Positions 18,353 to 27,051 of a stretch of 64,000 bases of DNA are shown here, piece after piece (the first letter of the stretch is position 1; every line of letters starts with the position of its first letter). Made by a program: the position numbers and the translations under genes. The DNA is taken from the NCBI GenBank assembly GCA_015059245.1, contig SVAU01000007.1, forward strand, positions 1 through 64,000, given 5' to 3'. The stretch is from Bacillota bacterium. GTDB lineage: Bacteria > Bacillota_I > Bacilli_A > RF39 > UBA660. A model generated the notes under the pieces. The model had not been told where the DNA came from. It searched no databases and saw only the letters and a list, made by a program, of their open reading frames with translations.

Positions 18353-19123
18353 ATGAGAGATTTTATTAAAACTTGGGTTGTTACTGGAATAGTACTATTA
18401 TGTATGTTAGTAGCTTTCTTTATAGCTTCTAATTTAGAACAAGGTATTGAAATGTTAACTCGTACAGAATTACCTTTAAGTGATCCTGATGTTAAATTAA
18501 ATTATGAAAAGATTGCTAATAATCATGATTTAAGAATGGCTTATTTAGATGTTAATAATTTAAGTGAAGTAGAAATATTTCCTTTAGTTATTGATAATTT
18601 AGGCAAAGGTGATTATACGAAGAAAACTATTAAAGCAGAAAAGATAGTTTGTGAAGTTACTAAAAAAGTTTTCTTCTATACAGATGGTAAAGAATGTAAT
18701 ATTAGAATAATTAAAACTGATGTTTTTAATAAATTTATCAAAAATAACTATAACTTAGATAAAGAAATAGAATTTACTAATTTTAATTATGGTGGTTATG
18801 ATTGTAGATTAGATGGTAAGAAATATTATTGTAAATATACTTCTACTAAAGATTATGTACAAGGTTATTCAGAATTTATAAGTGCATATAAAACTAAAGA
18901 TACTTTAGTAATTAGTGAATACTACTTACAAGTAGATTTAAGCGATGGAGTTAGATGTAATACTTATTTCGATGAAGAATATTGTGCTAATTATAAAAAA
19001 GAAGAGAGAAAAGATATAGATTCTAAGAGAATTAAGAGTGATGGAGTTATATATGAACATGTTTTCTCTTTAGTTGATGGTAAATATTACTTACAAAAAA
19101 GTTATGTAAAAAATGAAGGATAA
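18353..19123 (+). CDS. Membrane-anchored exported protein, paralogue of the 41713-42534 gene product
   Basis: 256 aa, function unknown. One N-terminal helix (about 8-27) anchors an outer domain with several paired cysteines. A segment near residues 140-170 (FTNFNYGGYDCRLDGKKYYC, then SEFISAYKTKD and VISEYYLQ) and the end (LVDGKYYLQKSYVKNE) line up with the protein encoded at 41713-42534 (FTNFYTTEDNLCYF, FVKAYKYSN, KVNGKYYWSNTEVYKE). It starts 10 nt after dtd behind AGGGTGATTTT, so it belongs to the rel-dtd transcript. Followed by its own terminator. Confidence 0.75.
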   Translation: MRDFIKTWVVTGIVLLCMLVAFFIASNLEQGIEMLTRTELPLSDPDVKLNYEKIANNHDLRMAYLDVNNLSEVEIFPLVIDNLGKGDYTKKTIKAEKIVCEVTKKVFFYTDGKECNIRIIKTDVFNKFIKNNYNLDKEIEFTNFNYGGYDCRLDGKKYYCKYTSTKDYVQGYSEFISAYKTKDTLVISEYYLQVDLSDGVRCNTYFDEEYCANYKKEERKDIDSKRIKSDGVIYEHVFSLVDGKYYLQKSYVKNEG

Positions 19124-19145
19124 GATATTTTATCTTTCTTTTTTT
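19116..19145 (+). terminator. Intrinsic terminator of the rel-dtd unit
   Basis: AAGGATAA-GATATT-TTATCTTT plus a T-run, overlapping the stop codon of the upstream gene. Confidence 0.7.
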
Positions 19146-19146
19146 A

Positions 19147-19155
19147 TGCTATAAT
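19147..19155 (+). promoter_or_regulatory. Extended -10 promoter
   Basis: TGCTATAAT located 23 nt before the ATG at 19179, right after the preceding terminator. Confidence 0.5.
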
Positions 19156-19178
19156 ATTAAGAGTAGAGGTGATTAGGT

Positions 19179-20510
19179 ATGTATCAACAACCTAAAAAAA
19201 TGAGTACTAAAAAGAAAATAGAATTAGCAGTATTAATATTTATTGCAGCTTGGTTAGCTTTATTTGCAGTTAACTATGTTAGATATAATGATAGTAAACC
19301 ATTAATACTTTCTTTTCATTTAACACATAAATATGATGATGGTATTACTGAAGAATATGTATCTTTAGGATATGTTTATAGAAGATATCAAAGAACTTCT
19401 GTTATGAGAGAAGAATTAGTTCCTTTTTGGGTACTAATAGAAAATCCTAAGGCGTTACCTGATTTACCTGTTGTAGAAACTGATTATGATATTCCTGAAA
19501 ACTTTAGAAAACAAGATAAATTTAGAGGACTATTATATTATTTCAATCTACAAGGAGAATTACTTGGTACTTATAAATGTGTAAATAGTGATGGATATTG
19601 TAATAAAGCATTTAGTGGACATGATTCTTATAATTTATTGAGTAAGGATCCTGTTACATTTGAACAAAAACCTAGAACATTAGGAATGATACATGATAAA
19701 TATTCATTTATTGATGATTCAGTAGTTCAAGATGCTAAATATGGAGATGCTAACTATTCTAGAATTATTTATCTATATAGATTCTTAGATAAGTCTTTAG
19801 ATGAAGAAGGTAGAGATCATGAAATATTAGCTAAGTTTGCTGATGTAAAAGATTCTACTTTTGATGAAAATAAGAATCTAGGATATGGTGATGATAATCG
19901 ATATATAGTTAAGAGTTTAGACAATCACTTATGGGGAATTGTTAAAATTACTGAAAGTGGTGCTGTTGAAGAAGTATTACCTTATGAATATGAATCTATT
20001 AGTTATGATATAGATACTGGTTATTATATTGTTTGTAAAAATAAAAAATGGTATGTATATGATTTAGAGAAAGATAAGACAGTATCAGTAGTAATTGATA
20101 ATCCTATCTATGATGTATGGGAAAATGCTAATAAAACTGAATATATTAAAGTTGGTGTAGATAGAGTTGTAGGTAGTGAAGAATTTACTGATTTTAAAGT
20201 ATATAGATTAGATGGTAAAGCTTTATTAGATGGAGATAAGATTACTGCAATATTCCCTAGAGGTAAATTCTTATTCTATGTTACAGCTAGAGATAATTAC
20301 TTAAGATTTATGGATTATGGTAGATATGAATTATATAAAATAAAATTAAACTTCTGGAGAATTAAACATGATACTTTAACTCAACCAGCGTTTAGTATAT
20401 ATAATGAGACTGATAGTTTCTTAACTTTGAGAATATATGATACTAGAGAGTTGTCATATAAATATGATACTAAAGTTGTAAATTTAAAATATTGGGAAAA
20501 TAATGATTAA
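19179..20510 (+). CDS. Membrane-anchored exported protein with a WG-repeat-like middle
   Basis: 443 aa, not recognised. A basic N-terminus (KKMSTKKK) precedes one membrane helix at about 13-32. The rest should be extracellular. Residues 245-310 hold segments such as NHLWGIVKIT, YYIVCKNKKWYVYDLEKDK and KVYRLDGKALLDGDK that look like WG-repeat or beta-propeller blades. There is one CVNSDGYC cysteine pair. It sits alone between a terminator on each side, just ahead of the hisS T-box. Probably an envelope protein. Confidence 0.7.
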   Translation: MYQQPKKMSTKKKIELAVLIFIAAWLALFAVNYVRYNDSKPLILSFHLTHKYDDGITEEYVSLGYVYRRYQRTSVMREELVPFWVLIENPKALPDLPVVETDYDIPENFRKQDKFRGLLYYFNLQGELLGTYKCVNSDGYCNKAFSGHDSYNLLSKDPVTFEQKPRTLGMIHDKYSFIDDSVVQDAKYGDANYSRIIYLYRFLDKSLDEEGRDHEILAKFADVKDSTFDENKNLGYGDDNRYIVKSLDNHLWGIVKITESGAVEEVLPYEYESISYDIDTGYYIVCKNKKWYVYDLEKDKTVSVVIDNPIYDVWENANKTEYIKVGVDRVVGSEEFTDFKVYRLDGKALLDGDKITAIFPRGKFLFYVTARDNYLRFMDYGRYELYKIKLNFWRIKHDTLTQPAFSIYNETDSFLTLRIYDTRELSYKYDTKVVNLKYWENND

Positions 20511-20540
20511 AAGGTAAAACTTAGTGTTTTATCTTTTTTG
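20510..20540 (+). terminator. Intrinsic terminator
   Basis: AGGTAAAAC-TTAGT-GTTTTATCT followed by TTTTT (one G-U pair). Confidence 0.8.
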
Positions 20541-20546
20541 AAAAAG

Positions 20547-20575
20547 TTGACTTAATACTAAATTAATAGTAAAAT
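20547..20575 (+). promoter_or_regulatory. Promoter of the T-box/hisS-gatB operon
   Basis: TTGACT (20547-20552), exact 17-nt spacer, TAAAAT (20570-20575). Transcription should begin near 20582, just before the T-box stem I. Confidence 0.75.
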
Positions 20576-20579
20576 ACAC

Positions 20580-20795
20580 TTAGATTTCTTATTGAAAGAC
20601 GAGTAATATATCGTGAAGATAAAAGAGAGGGCTATGTGGTGAGAATGCCTTATTGGATGATATATGAATAACAACTTTCTAATAGTAAGAACGCAATTAA
20701 TAGCGATAAAATAGATTTTGAGAGTACCTAAGTAAAGTAAGGTGGCACCGCGGAACTAAGTTTCGTCCTTACAATATTTAGGTACCTTTTTTAAT
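20580..20795 (+). ncRNA. T-box leader, probably sensing tRNA-Asn
   Basis: The core AAGGTGGCACCGCGG is at 20739-20753. Stem I can be folded by eye: TTCTTATTGAAAG (20586-20598) pairs with CTTTCTAATAGTAAGAA; ATATATC pairs with GATATAT. Between these lies the specifier loop, with AGTA on the 5' side and GAATAACAA (20666-20674) on the 3' side. The apical GGTGAGA loop is at 20658-adjacent stem top (about 20638-20644). The best specifier is AAC (20670-20672, Asn). The UGGC bulge (20743-20746) pairs with a G discriminator, as in tRNA-Asn or Asp, not tRNA-His (C73). The terminator is formed by GTACCTAA...TTAGGTAC plus T6 at 20724-20792. Uncharged tRNA should favour read-through. Confidence 0.9.
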
Positions 20796-20814
20796 TTAAG
20801 AAAGGAAGATAAAA

Positions 20815-22083
20815 ATGATAGTAAAACCTAAAGGAACATATGACTTATATGGAGAACAAATGAAAAAATGGCAATATGTAAGTCGTGTTGTAGATGAAAT
20901 AATGGATAGATATAATTATGGATTAATTAGAACTCCTATATTTGAAAGTACTGAATTATTTCATAGAGGTGTAGGAGATACAACCGATATAGTATCTAAA
21001 GAAACATATGATTTTATAGATCGTGGAGATAGAAATATGACTTTAAGACCAGAAGGTACTGCTGGTGTTGTTAGAAGTTATATAGAAAATAAAATGTATG
21101 GAGATCCTACTCAACCAGTTAAGTTATATTACAATGGGACAATGTATCGTTATGAAAGACCACAATCTGGTAGAGATAGAGAACTTACTCAATTTGGTGT
21201 AGAAGTATTAGGTAGTAGTGATCCTGCTATGGATGCTGAAGTTATTTCAGTAGCAGTAAATATATTTAAACTATTAGGTCTTAAAGGTATAAAAGTAAAA
21301 ATTAATAGTTTAGGTGATACTGAATCTAGAGATAATTATAGAAAAGCATTAGTAGAATATTTTGAACCACATATTTCTGAATTATGTCCTGATTGTAATG
21401 AGAGATTAAAGAAAAATCCTCTTAGAATATTAGATTGTAAATTTGATGCAGAAAATGAAATAATCAAGAATGCTCCAGTAATGTTAGATTACTTAAATGA
21501 AGCATCTTTAAATAGATTTGAAGATGTACAAAATTACTTAGATGTACTTGATATAGATTATGAAGTAGATCCTAAGATAGTTAGAGGTCTTGATTATTAT
21601 TGTCATACAGTATTTGAAATAGAAGCTACTGTAAAAGATTTTGGTTCTAACAATGTATTAGCTGGTGGAGGTAGATACGATACATTAGTTAGTAATTTAG
21701 GTGGACCAGAAACTCCTGGTATAGGATTTGCTTGTGGTTTAGGTAGACTTGTAATGGCTTTAGATAAAGAAAATATAGAGTTACCTATTAATAATCAGTT
21801 AGATGCTTTTATTCTATATGTAAATGATACAGAAAAAGAATATGCAATGGCATTAACACAAGATTTAAGATTACAAGGATTAAGAGTAGAAACTGAATAT
21901 ACTGGTAGAGCTTTAAAAGGACAATTTAAACAAGCAGATAGATTAAATGCTAAATTCCTAGTTATTTTAAATAGTGAAGATTTAGTAGCTGGAGAAATCC
22001 AAGTAAAAGATAATCAAACTAAAGAAATTACTATGGTAAAAGAAGCAGAAATAGATGATTATTTAGATATGAATTGTAGATAA
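20815..22083 (+). CDS. hisS: Histidyl-tRNA synthetase
   Basis: 422 aa class II synthetase. Motifs: PKGTYDLYGEQMKKW at the N-terminus, motif 2 YRYERPQSGRDRELTQFGVE, the HisRS-specific RGLDYYCHTVFEI, and motif 3 GIGFACGLGRLVMAL. A C-terminal anticodon-binding domain follows (about 325-420). It attaches His to tRNA-His in the cytoplasm. Ribosome site AAAGGAAG. First gene of the T-box operon; asnS follows after 10 nt. Confidence 0.97.
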   Translation: MIVKPKGTYDLYGEQMKKWQYVSRVVDEIMDRYNYGLIRTPIFESTELFHRGVGDTTDIVSKETYDFIDRGDRNMTLRPEGTAGVVRSYIENKMYGDPTQPVKLYYNGTMYRYERPQSGRDRELTQFGVEVLGSSDPAMDAEVISVAVNIFKLLGLKGIKVKINSLGDTESRDNYRKALVEYFEPHISELCPDCNERLKKNPLRILDCKFDAENEIIKNAPVMLDYLNEASLNRFEDVQNYLDVLDIDYEVDPKIVRGLDYYCHTVFEIEATVKDFGSNNVLAGGGRYDTLVSNLGGPETPGIGFACGLGRLVMALDKENIELPINNQLDAFILYVNDTEKEYAMALTQDLRLQGLRVETEYTGRALKGQFKQADRLNAKFLVILNSEDLVAGEIQVKDNQTKEITMVKEAEIDDYLDMNCR

Positions 22084-22093
22084 GGGTGAAAAC

Positions 22094-23452
22094 ATGGATT
22101 TAAGAAATTTATTTAATAATCCTCAGATTGGGGATGAAGTAGTAGTAGAAGGGTGGATCCGTAACCACCGTAAACAAAAAGAATTCGGATTTATAGATTT
22201 TAGTGATGGTACAACACAACAACATTTACAAATAGTTTATGATAATGAACTAAGTAATTTCGAAGATATTCAAAAAATGTTAGTAGGTTGTGCTATAGAA
22301 GTAAAAGGTACATTAGTAGAAAGTTCTGGTAATCAAGATGTTGAATTAAAAGCAACAGAAGTTAAATTACTAGGAGATTGTCCTGCTGATTATCCTATAC
22401 AACCAAAGAGACATACTAGAGAGTTCTTAAGAGAACAAGCATACTTAAGGCCAAGAACAAATTTATTCCAAGCAGTATTTAGAGTAAGAAGTGTTGCTGC
22501 ATATGCTATACATAAATATTTCCAAGAAAGAAATTATGTATACTTCCATGCACCACTAATTACTGCATCTGACTGTGAAGGTGCTGGTGAAATGTTCCAA
22601 GTAACTACTTTAGATTTAGAAAGAGTTAATGGTAAACCAGATTATTCTAAAGATTTCTTTGGTAAGATGGCTAACTTAACTGTTAGTGGTCAATTAGAAG
22701 CTGAAACATTTGCTTTAGCTTATAAAAAGACTTATACATTTGGGCCTACATTTAGAGCTGAAAATTCTAATACTAAGACACACGCTAATGAATTCTGGAT
22801 GATAGAACCAGAAATGGCATTCACTGACTTAAATGGTGATATGGATGTAATGGAAGATATGCTTAAATATGTAGTTCAATATGTGTTAGATAATGCTTCT
22901 TTAGAAATAGATTTCTTCGACCAATTTGTAGAAAAAGGATTAAAAGAAAAATTAACTAAATTAGTTAATAGTCCATTTACAAGAATTGATCATGAAGAAG
23001 TAATTAAAATACTAAAAGAAGCTGATGTAAAATGGGAATTCGAACCAGAATATGGTGAAGATATTGCTAAAGAACACGAAAAATATATTACAGAATACTT
23101 TAATGGTCCTGTATTTATCAAGAATTGGCCTAAAGATATTAAGGCATTCTATATGAAACAAAATGATGATGGAAAAACAGTGGCTGCTGTTGACTTAGAA
23201 GTACCAGGTGCTGGTGAGTTAATGGGTGGTTCACAAAGAGAAGAAAACTATGAAAAACTAGTTAAAAGAATGGAAGAATTGGGTATGGAAACCGAGGGTA
23301 TGGACTGGTATCTAAACCTAAGAAAATATGGAGGATGTATCCATTCAGGATTCGGAATGGGATTCGAAAGATTACTTATATATTTAACTGGTGTTGAAAA
23401 TATAAGAGATGTTATTCCTTATCCTAGAACTCCAGGAAATTGCGAATATTAA
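22094..23452 (+). CDS. asnS: Asparaginyl-tRNA synthetase
   Basis: 452 aa class IIb synthetase. An OB-fold anticodon domain comes first (VVVEGWIRNHRKQKEFGFIDFSDG), then the catalytic core with VSGQLEAETFALAYKKTYTFGPTFRAENS, HANEFWMIEPEMAFTD, and motif 3 GFGMGFERLLIYLTGVENIRDVIPYPRTPG. The ENSNTxxHxxEFWMIEPE stretch is specific to AsnRS rather than AspRS. It makes Asn-tRNA directly. Co-occurrence with GatCAB in the same operon suggests the amidotransferase mainly makes Gln-tRNA. Confidence 0.96.
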   Translation: MDLRNLFNNPQIGDEVVVEGWIRNHRKQKEFGFIDFSDGTTQQHLQIVYDNELSNFEDIQKMLVGCAIEVKGTLVESSGNQDVELKATEVKLLGDCPADYPIQPKRHTREFLREQAYLRPRTNLFQAVFRVRSVAAYAIHKYFQERNYVYFHAPLITASDCEGAGEMFQVTTLDLERVNGKPDYSKDFFGKMANLTVSGQLEAETFALAYKKTYTFGPTFRAENSNTKTHANEFWMIEPEMAFTDLNGDMDVMEDMLKYVVQYVLDNASLEIDFFDQFVEKGLKEKLTKLVNSPFTRIDHEEVIKILKEADVKWEFEPEYGEDIAKEHEKYITEYFNGPVFIKNWPKDIKAFYMKQNDDGKTVAAVDLEVPGAGELMGGSQREENYEKLVKRMEELGMETEGMDWYLNLRKYGGCIHSGFGMGFERLLIYLTGVENIRDVIPYPRTPGNCEY

Positions 23453-23526
23453 TATTATAAAAAAATAAAGAATAAAAAGTAAAAATGAAAATAGAAATAA
23501 AATTAAAGAAAGGAAGATGATATGAT

Positions 23527-25290
23527 ATGAAGCAAAACATTTTTAGAACACATCATTGTGAAGATATAGATGCTACATTAGTAGGACAAACCGTAGTAGT
23601 TAGCGGGTGGGTTGAGAATATCAGAGACCACGGCGGAGTATTGTTCTTAGATTTAAGAGATAATACTGAAAAACTACAAGCAGTATCAAATGATGACTCA
23701 TTATTTGTTGGACTTGCTAAAGAATCAGTAGTTAAACTAACTGGAATAGTAAGAAAAAGAAGTGAGGACACTATAAATAATAATCTAAAAACTGGTGAAT
23801 TAGAATTACTAGTAGATAAACTAGAAGTGTTAGGAACTTCATTACATGAACTTCCTTTCCAAATAGTTTCTAGTAAAGAAGCTAATGAAGAATTAAGATT
23901 AAAATATAGATACTTGGATATGAGAAATAGTAAAGTAAAGGAAAACTTTAAGTTAAGAAGTGATGTATTGCATTTCATTAGAAACAAAATGTATGATCAA
24001 GGATTTACTGAAGTACAAACTCCTATACTTACTGCATCAAGTCCTGAAGGAGCTAGAGACTTTGTTGTACCAAGTAGAAACTTTAAAGGTAAGTTCTATG
24101 CTTTACCACAAGCTCCACAAATATATAAAGAATTATTAATGGTTGGTGGATTAGAAAAATACTTCCAAATAGCACCTTGCTTTAGAGATGAAGATGCTAG
24201 AGCAGATAGAACATTAGAATTCTACCAATTAGACTTAGAAATGGCTTTTGTAACTGAAGATGAGGTATTGGAAGTTGGAGAAGATATATTCTATGATGTA
24301 TTTAGTACATTTAGTAGTAAGAAAGTATCTCCTAAACCATTTAGAAGAATCGCTTATAGAGATGCTATGGATATGTATGGTACTGATAAACCAGATTTAA
24401 GAAACCCATTGATAATTAAAGATGCAAGTGAAGTATTAAAAGATACTACATTTGGTCCATTTAAGAATAGTACTATTAAAGTTATAGTAGTAGATGATAT
24501 TGGAGATAAATCTAACTCATGGTTTAACGAAGTAGTAGATTATGCTACTAGTATAGGTATGCCTGGTATTGGATATCTTACTTTAATGGAAGACGGTTCA
24601 TTTAAAGGACCTATAGATAAGTTCTTAAGTGAAGAAGAAAGAGATTCTTTAATAAAAGAATTTGATATGAAAGTTAACTCAGTTATGTTCTTTATAGCTA
24701 ATAAGAAAAAGAAATTAGCTCAAAAGTTTGCTGGACAAATTAGAACTGAATTAGGTAGAAAGTTAGAATTAATTGATCCTGATAGATTAGAATTATGTAT
24801 TATTAATGATTTCCCTATGTTTGAATGGGATGATGAAAAGAGAAAATATGAATTCTGTCATAACCCATTTAGTATGCCTCATGGTGGTATTGAAGATTAC
24901 ACTAAATATGAGGACGTAGGAGATATTTTAGCTTACCAATATGACTTTGTATGTAATGGTAATGAAATGGCTTCAGGAGCGATTAGAAACCACGATTTAG
25001 AAAGCCTTGCTAAAGGATTTGAAGTTGTTGGTTATACAAGAGAAGAAGTAGAGGAAAGATTTAAATCAATATTTACTGCATTTAAGTATGGATGTCCTCC
25101 ACATGGTGGTATGGCTCCTGGTATTGATAGAATCTTAATGTTAATACAAGATGAACCTAACTTAAGAGAAGTTCAAGCATTCCCTCCAAATGCATCTGGT
25201 CAAGATCAAATGATGGGAAGTCCTAGCGAATTAACTAGAGAACAACTAAGAGAACTTGGAATTAAAATAGAGGTGAAAAAAGATGAGTAA
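23527..25290 (+). CDS. aspS: Aspartyl-tRNA synthetase, bacterial type
   Basis: 587 aa. N-terminal OB fold (VVSGWVENIRDHGGVLFLDLRD), core with FTEVQTPILTASSPEGARDF, FRDEDARADRTLEFYQLD, the bacterial GAD insertion domain in the middle (about 280-420), and motif 3 HGGMAPGIDRILMLIQDEPNLREVQAFP. Length and the insertion define the bacterial type. It lies 74 nt after asnS in an A-rich gap with no terminator, and its last 8 bases overlap gatC. Confidence 0.97.
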   Translation: MKQNIFRTHHCEDIDATLVGQTVVVSGWVENIRDHGGVLFLDLRDNTEKLQAVSNDDSLFVGLAKESVVKLTGIVRKRSEDTINNNLKTGELELLVDKLEVLGTSLHELPFQIVSSKEANEELRLKYRYLDMRNSKVKENFKLRSDVLHFIRNKMYDQGFTEVQTPILTASSPEGARDFVVPSRNFKGKFYALPQAPQIYKELLMVGGLEKYFQIAPCFRDEDARADRTLEFYQLDLEMAFVTEDEVLEVGEDIFYDVFSTFSSKKVSPKPFRRIAYRDAMDMYGTDKPDLRNPLIIKDASEVLKDTTFGPFKNSTIKVIVVDDIGDKSNSWFNEVVDYATSIGMPGIGYLTLMEDGSFKGPIDKFLSEEERDSLIKEFDMKVNSVMFFIANKKKKLAQKFAGQIRTELGRKLELIDPDRLELCIINDFPMFEWDDEKRKYEFCHNPFSMPHGGIEDYTKYEDVGDILAYQYDFVCNGNEMASGAIRNHDLESLAKGFEVVGYTREEVEERFKSIFTAFKYGCPPHGGMAPGIDRILMLIQDEPNLREVQAFPPNASGQDQMMGSPSELTREQLRELGIKIEVKKDE

Positions 25291-25582
25291 GAAATTTACT
25301 AAGGAATTAGTTGATGATTTAGCAGATAAGTTACTTATTGGATTAAGTCCTGAAGAAAACGAAATGGTTTTATCTGAATTTGATGAAATCGATGCTAATA
25401 TAGATTTAATAAATGAAATAGATGGTATAGAAAAAGTAGAACCTATGACTCATTGTCTTGATGATTTTGTTTATGAACTAAGAGAAGACGTTGCTGTAGA
25501 AGGTTTACCTATTGAAGATATCTTAGCTAATAGCGATGATACTGAAGATAGAGAAATAGTTGTACCAAAGGTAGTAGGATAG
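25283..25582 (+). CDS. gatC: Glu/Asp-tRNA amidotransferase subunit C
   Basis: 99 aa, normal for GatC. Pattern LSPEENEMVLSEFDEIDANIDLINEIDGIEKVEPMTH and the RED motif (ELREDVAVEG) fit the family. GatC wraps around GatA and stabilises the GatCAB complex. It overlaps aspS by 8 nt and precedes gatA by 11 nt. Confidence 0.93.
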   Translation: MSKKFTKELVDDLADKLLIGLSPEENEMVLSEFDEIDANIDLINEIDGIEKVEPMTHCLDDFVYELREDVAVEGLPIEDILANSDDTEDREIVVPKVVG

Positions 25583-25593
25583 GAGGGGAATAC

Positions 25594-27051
25594 ATGAAAT
25601 ATATGGATAAATCAATAGAAGAATTACATGAGTTATTAAAGAGTGGTAAAGTTACTAGTGATGAATTAGTTAAAGAATCTCTTGAAAGAAGTCATGAAAT
25701 TCAAGAAAAATGTAATGCATTTGTTACTATTTTAGATGATGCTAAAGGTTTAGAAGTTACTGATCATTTACTATCTGGTATTCCTTATGGAGTTAAAGAT
25801 AACTATTCTACTAAAGGTATTTTAAGTACTGGTAGTTCTAATACTTTAAAAGATTATCTACCATTCTTTAATGCTACTGCTGTAGAAAACTTAAATAAGG
25901 TTGGTGCTGTTAAAGTAAATAAGACTGCTATGGATGAATTTGGTATGGGTGGTACTGGTACTACTGGACATACTGGTATTCAATTAAATCCATGGGATAG
26001 AACTCGTATATGTGCTGGTTCTTCATCTGGGTCTGCAGCTGCAGTTGCAGCAGGTGTTTATCCTTATGCATTAGGATCTGATACAGGAGATTCTATTCGT
26101 AAACCAGCAGCTTACTGTGGTATTGTAGGATATAAACCTACATATGGAATGATATCTAGATATGGATTATATCCATTTGCATCTAGTTTAGATCACTGTG
26201 GTGCTTTAGCTAGAAGTGTTAGAGATGTAGCTATAGTAGTTGATGCTATGAAAGGGATAGATCCTAATGACATGACATCTTGGGATTCAAGTAAAATGGA
26301 TTTACTTGGAGCCTGCAAAGAAGACGTTAAAGGTAAAAAAGTATGTTATGTAAAAGAAATGTGTAATATAGATAATTACCCTAATGCAGATGATGAATTA
26401 AAAGCACATTTAGAAAATTTCCATAAGACTTTAGATATACTTAAAAGCTTAGGTGTAGAAGTTGAAGAAGTTTCTGTAGATAGAAAACTATTAAATGCTG
26501 TATATAGTGTTTATAGAGTTATACATAGTGCAGAAGCTACAAGTAATATGAGTAACTTAACTGGTATTATATTTGGACCTAGAGGAGAAGGAGATAACTA
26601 TATTGATATGATTAAAGATCATAGAACTAAGGGATTCTCTCCACTTATTAAAAGAAGATTTGTTATAGGTTCTTATGTATTACAAAAAGAAAATCAAGAA
26701 AGATACTTTAAAAATGCTCAAAGAGCTAGAAGAATGATAGTAGATACTTGGAAAGAACTATATAAAAGGTATGATGCTGTTATATGTCCTGTTAGTGTAG
26801 GTCCTGCTAAAAAGTTAGATGAACTAAATAAAGCACAAGATATTAATACAATGGCATTAGATGAACATTTACAAGTTGGAAACTTTGGTGGATTCCCATC
26901 AATTACTATTCCAAATGGATTTGTATCTAATTTACCAGTAGGTATTAATATTACAGGTAACTGTTATGAAGATGAAAAAGTATTAAATATAGCATATGCA
27001 CTAGAAAGTGCTATGGACTATAAAGGTCAAGTAGTTAAGGAGGTTAAATAA
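25594..27051 (+). CDS. gatA: Glu/Asp-tRNA amidotransferase subunit A
   Basis: 485 aa amidase-signature enzyme. The catalytic Ser-cisSer-Lys triad is visible as Lys68 (YGVKDNY), Ser143 (CAGSSSGSAAAV) and Ser167 (GSDTGDSIRKPA). The family usually has GSDTGGSIRQPA; Asp166 in place of Gly is a mild change. GatA releases ammonia from glutamine and passes it to GatB. Ribosome site AGGAGGGG. The last base of its TAA is the first base of the gatB ATG. Confidence 0.96.
   Translation: MKYMDKSIEELHELLKSGKVTSDELVKESLERSHEIQEKCNAFVTILDDAKGLEVTDHLLSGIPYGVKDNYSTKGILSTGSSNTLKDYLPFFNATAVENLNKVGAVKVNKTAMDEFGMGGTGTTGHTGIQLNPWDRTRICAGSSSGSAAAVAAGVYPYALGSDTGDSIRKPAAYCGIVGYKPTYGMISRYGLYPFASSLDHCGALARSVRDVAIVVDAMKGIDPNDMTSWDSSKMDLLGACKEDVKGKKVCYVKEMCNIDNYPNADDELKAHLENFHKTLDILKSLGVEVEEVSVDRKLLNAVYSVYRVIHSAEATSNMSNLTGIIFGPRGEGDNYIDMIKDHRTKGFSPLIKRRFVIGSYVLQKENQERYFKNAQRARRMIVDTWKELYKRYDAVICPVSVGPAKKLDELNKAQDINTMALDEHLQVGNFGGFPSITIPNGFVSNLPVGINITGNCYEDEKVLNIAYALESAMDYKGQVVKEVK

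Noticed and set aside
20580..20795. His-specific T-box, as suggested by the first gene hisS
   Set aside because: No CAY codon in the specifier loop, and UGGC does not fit the C73 discriminator of bacterial tRNA-His.
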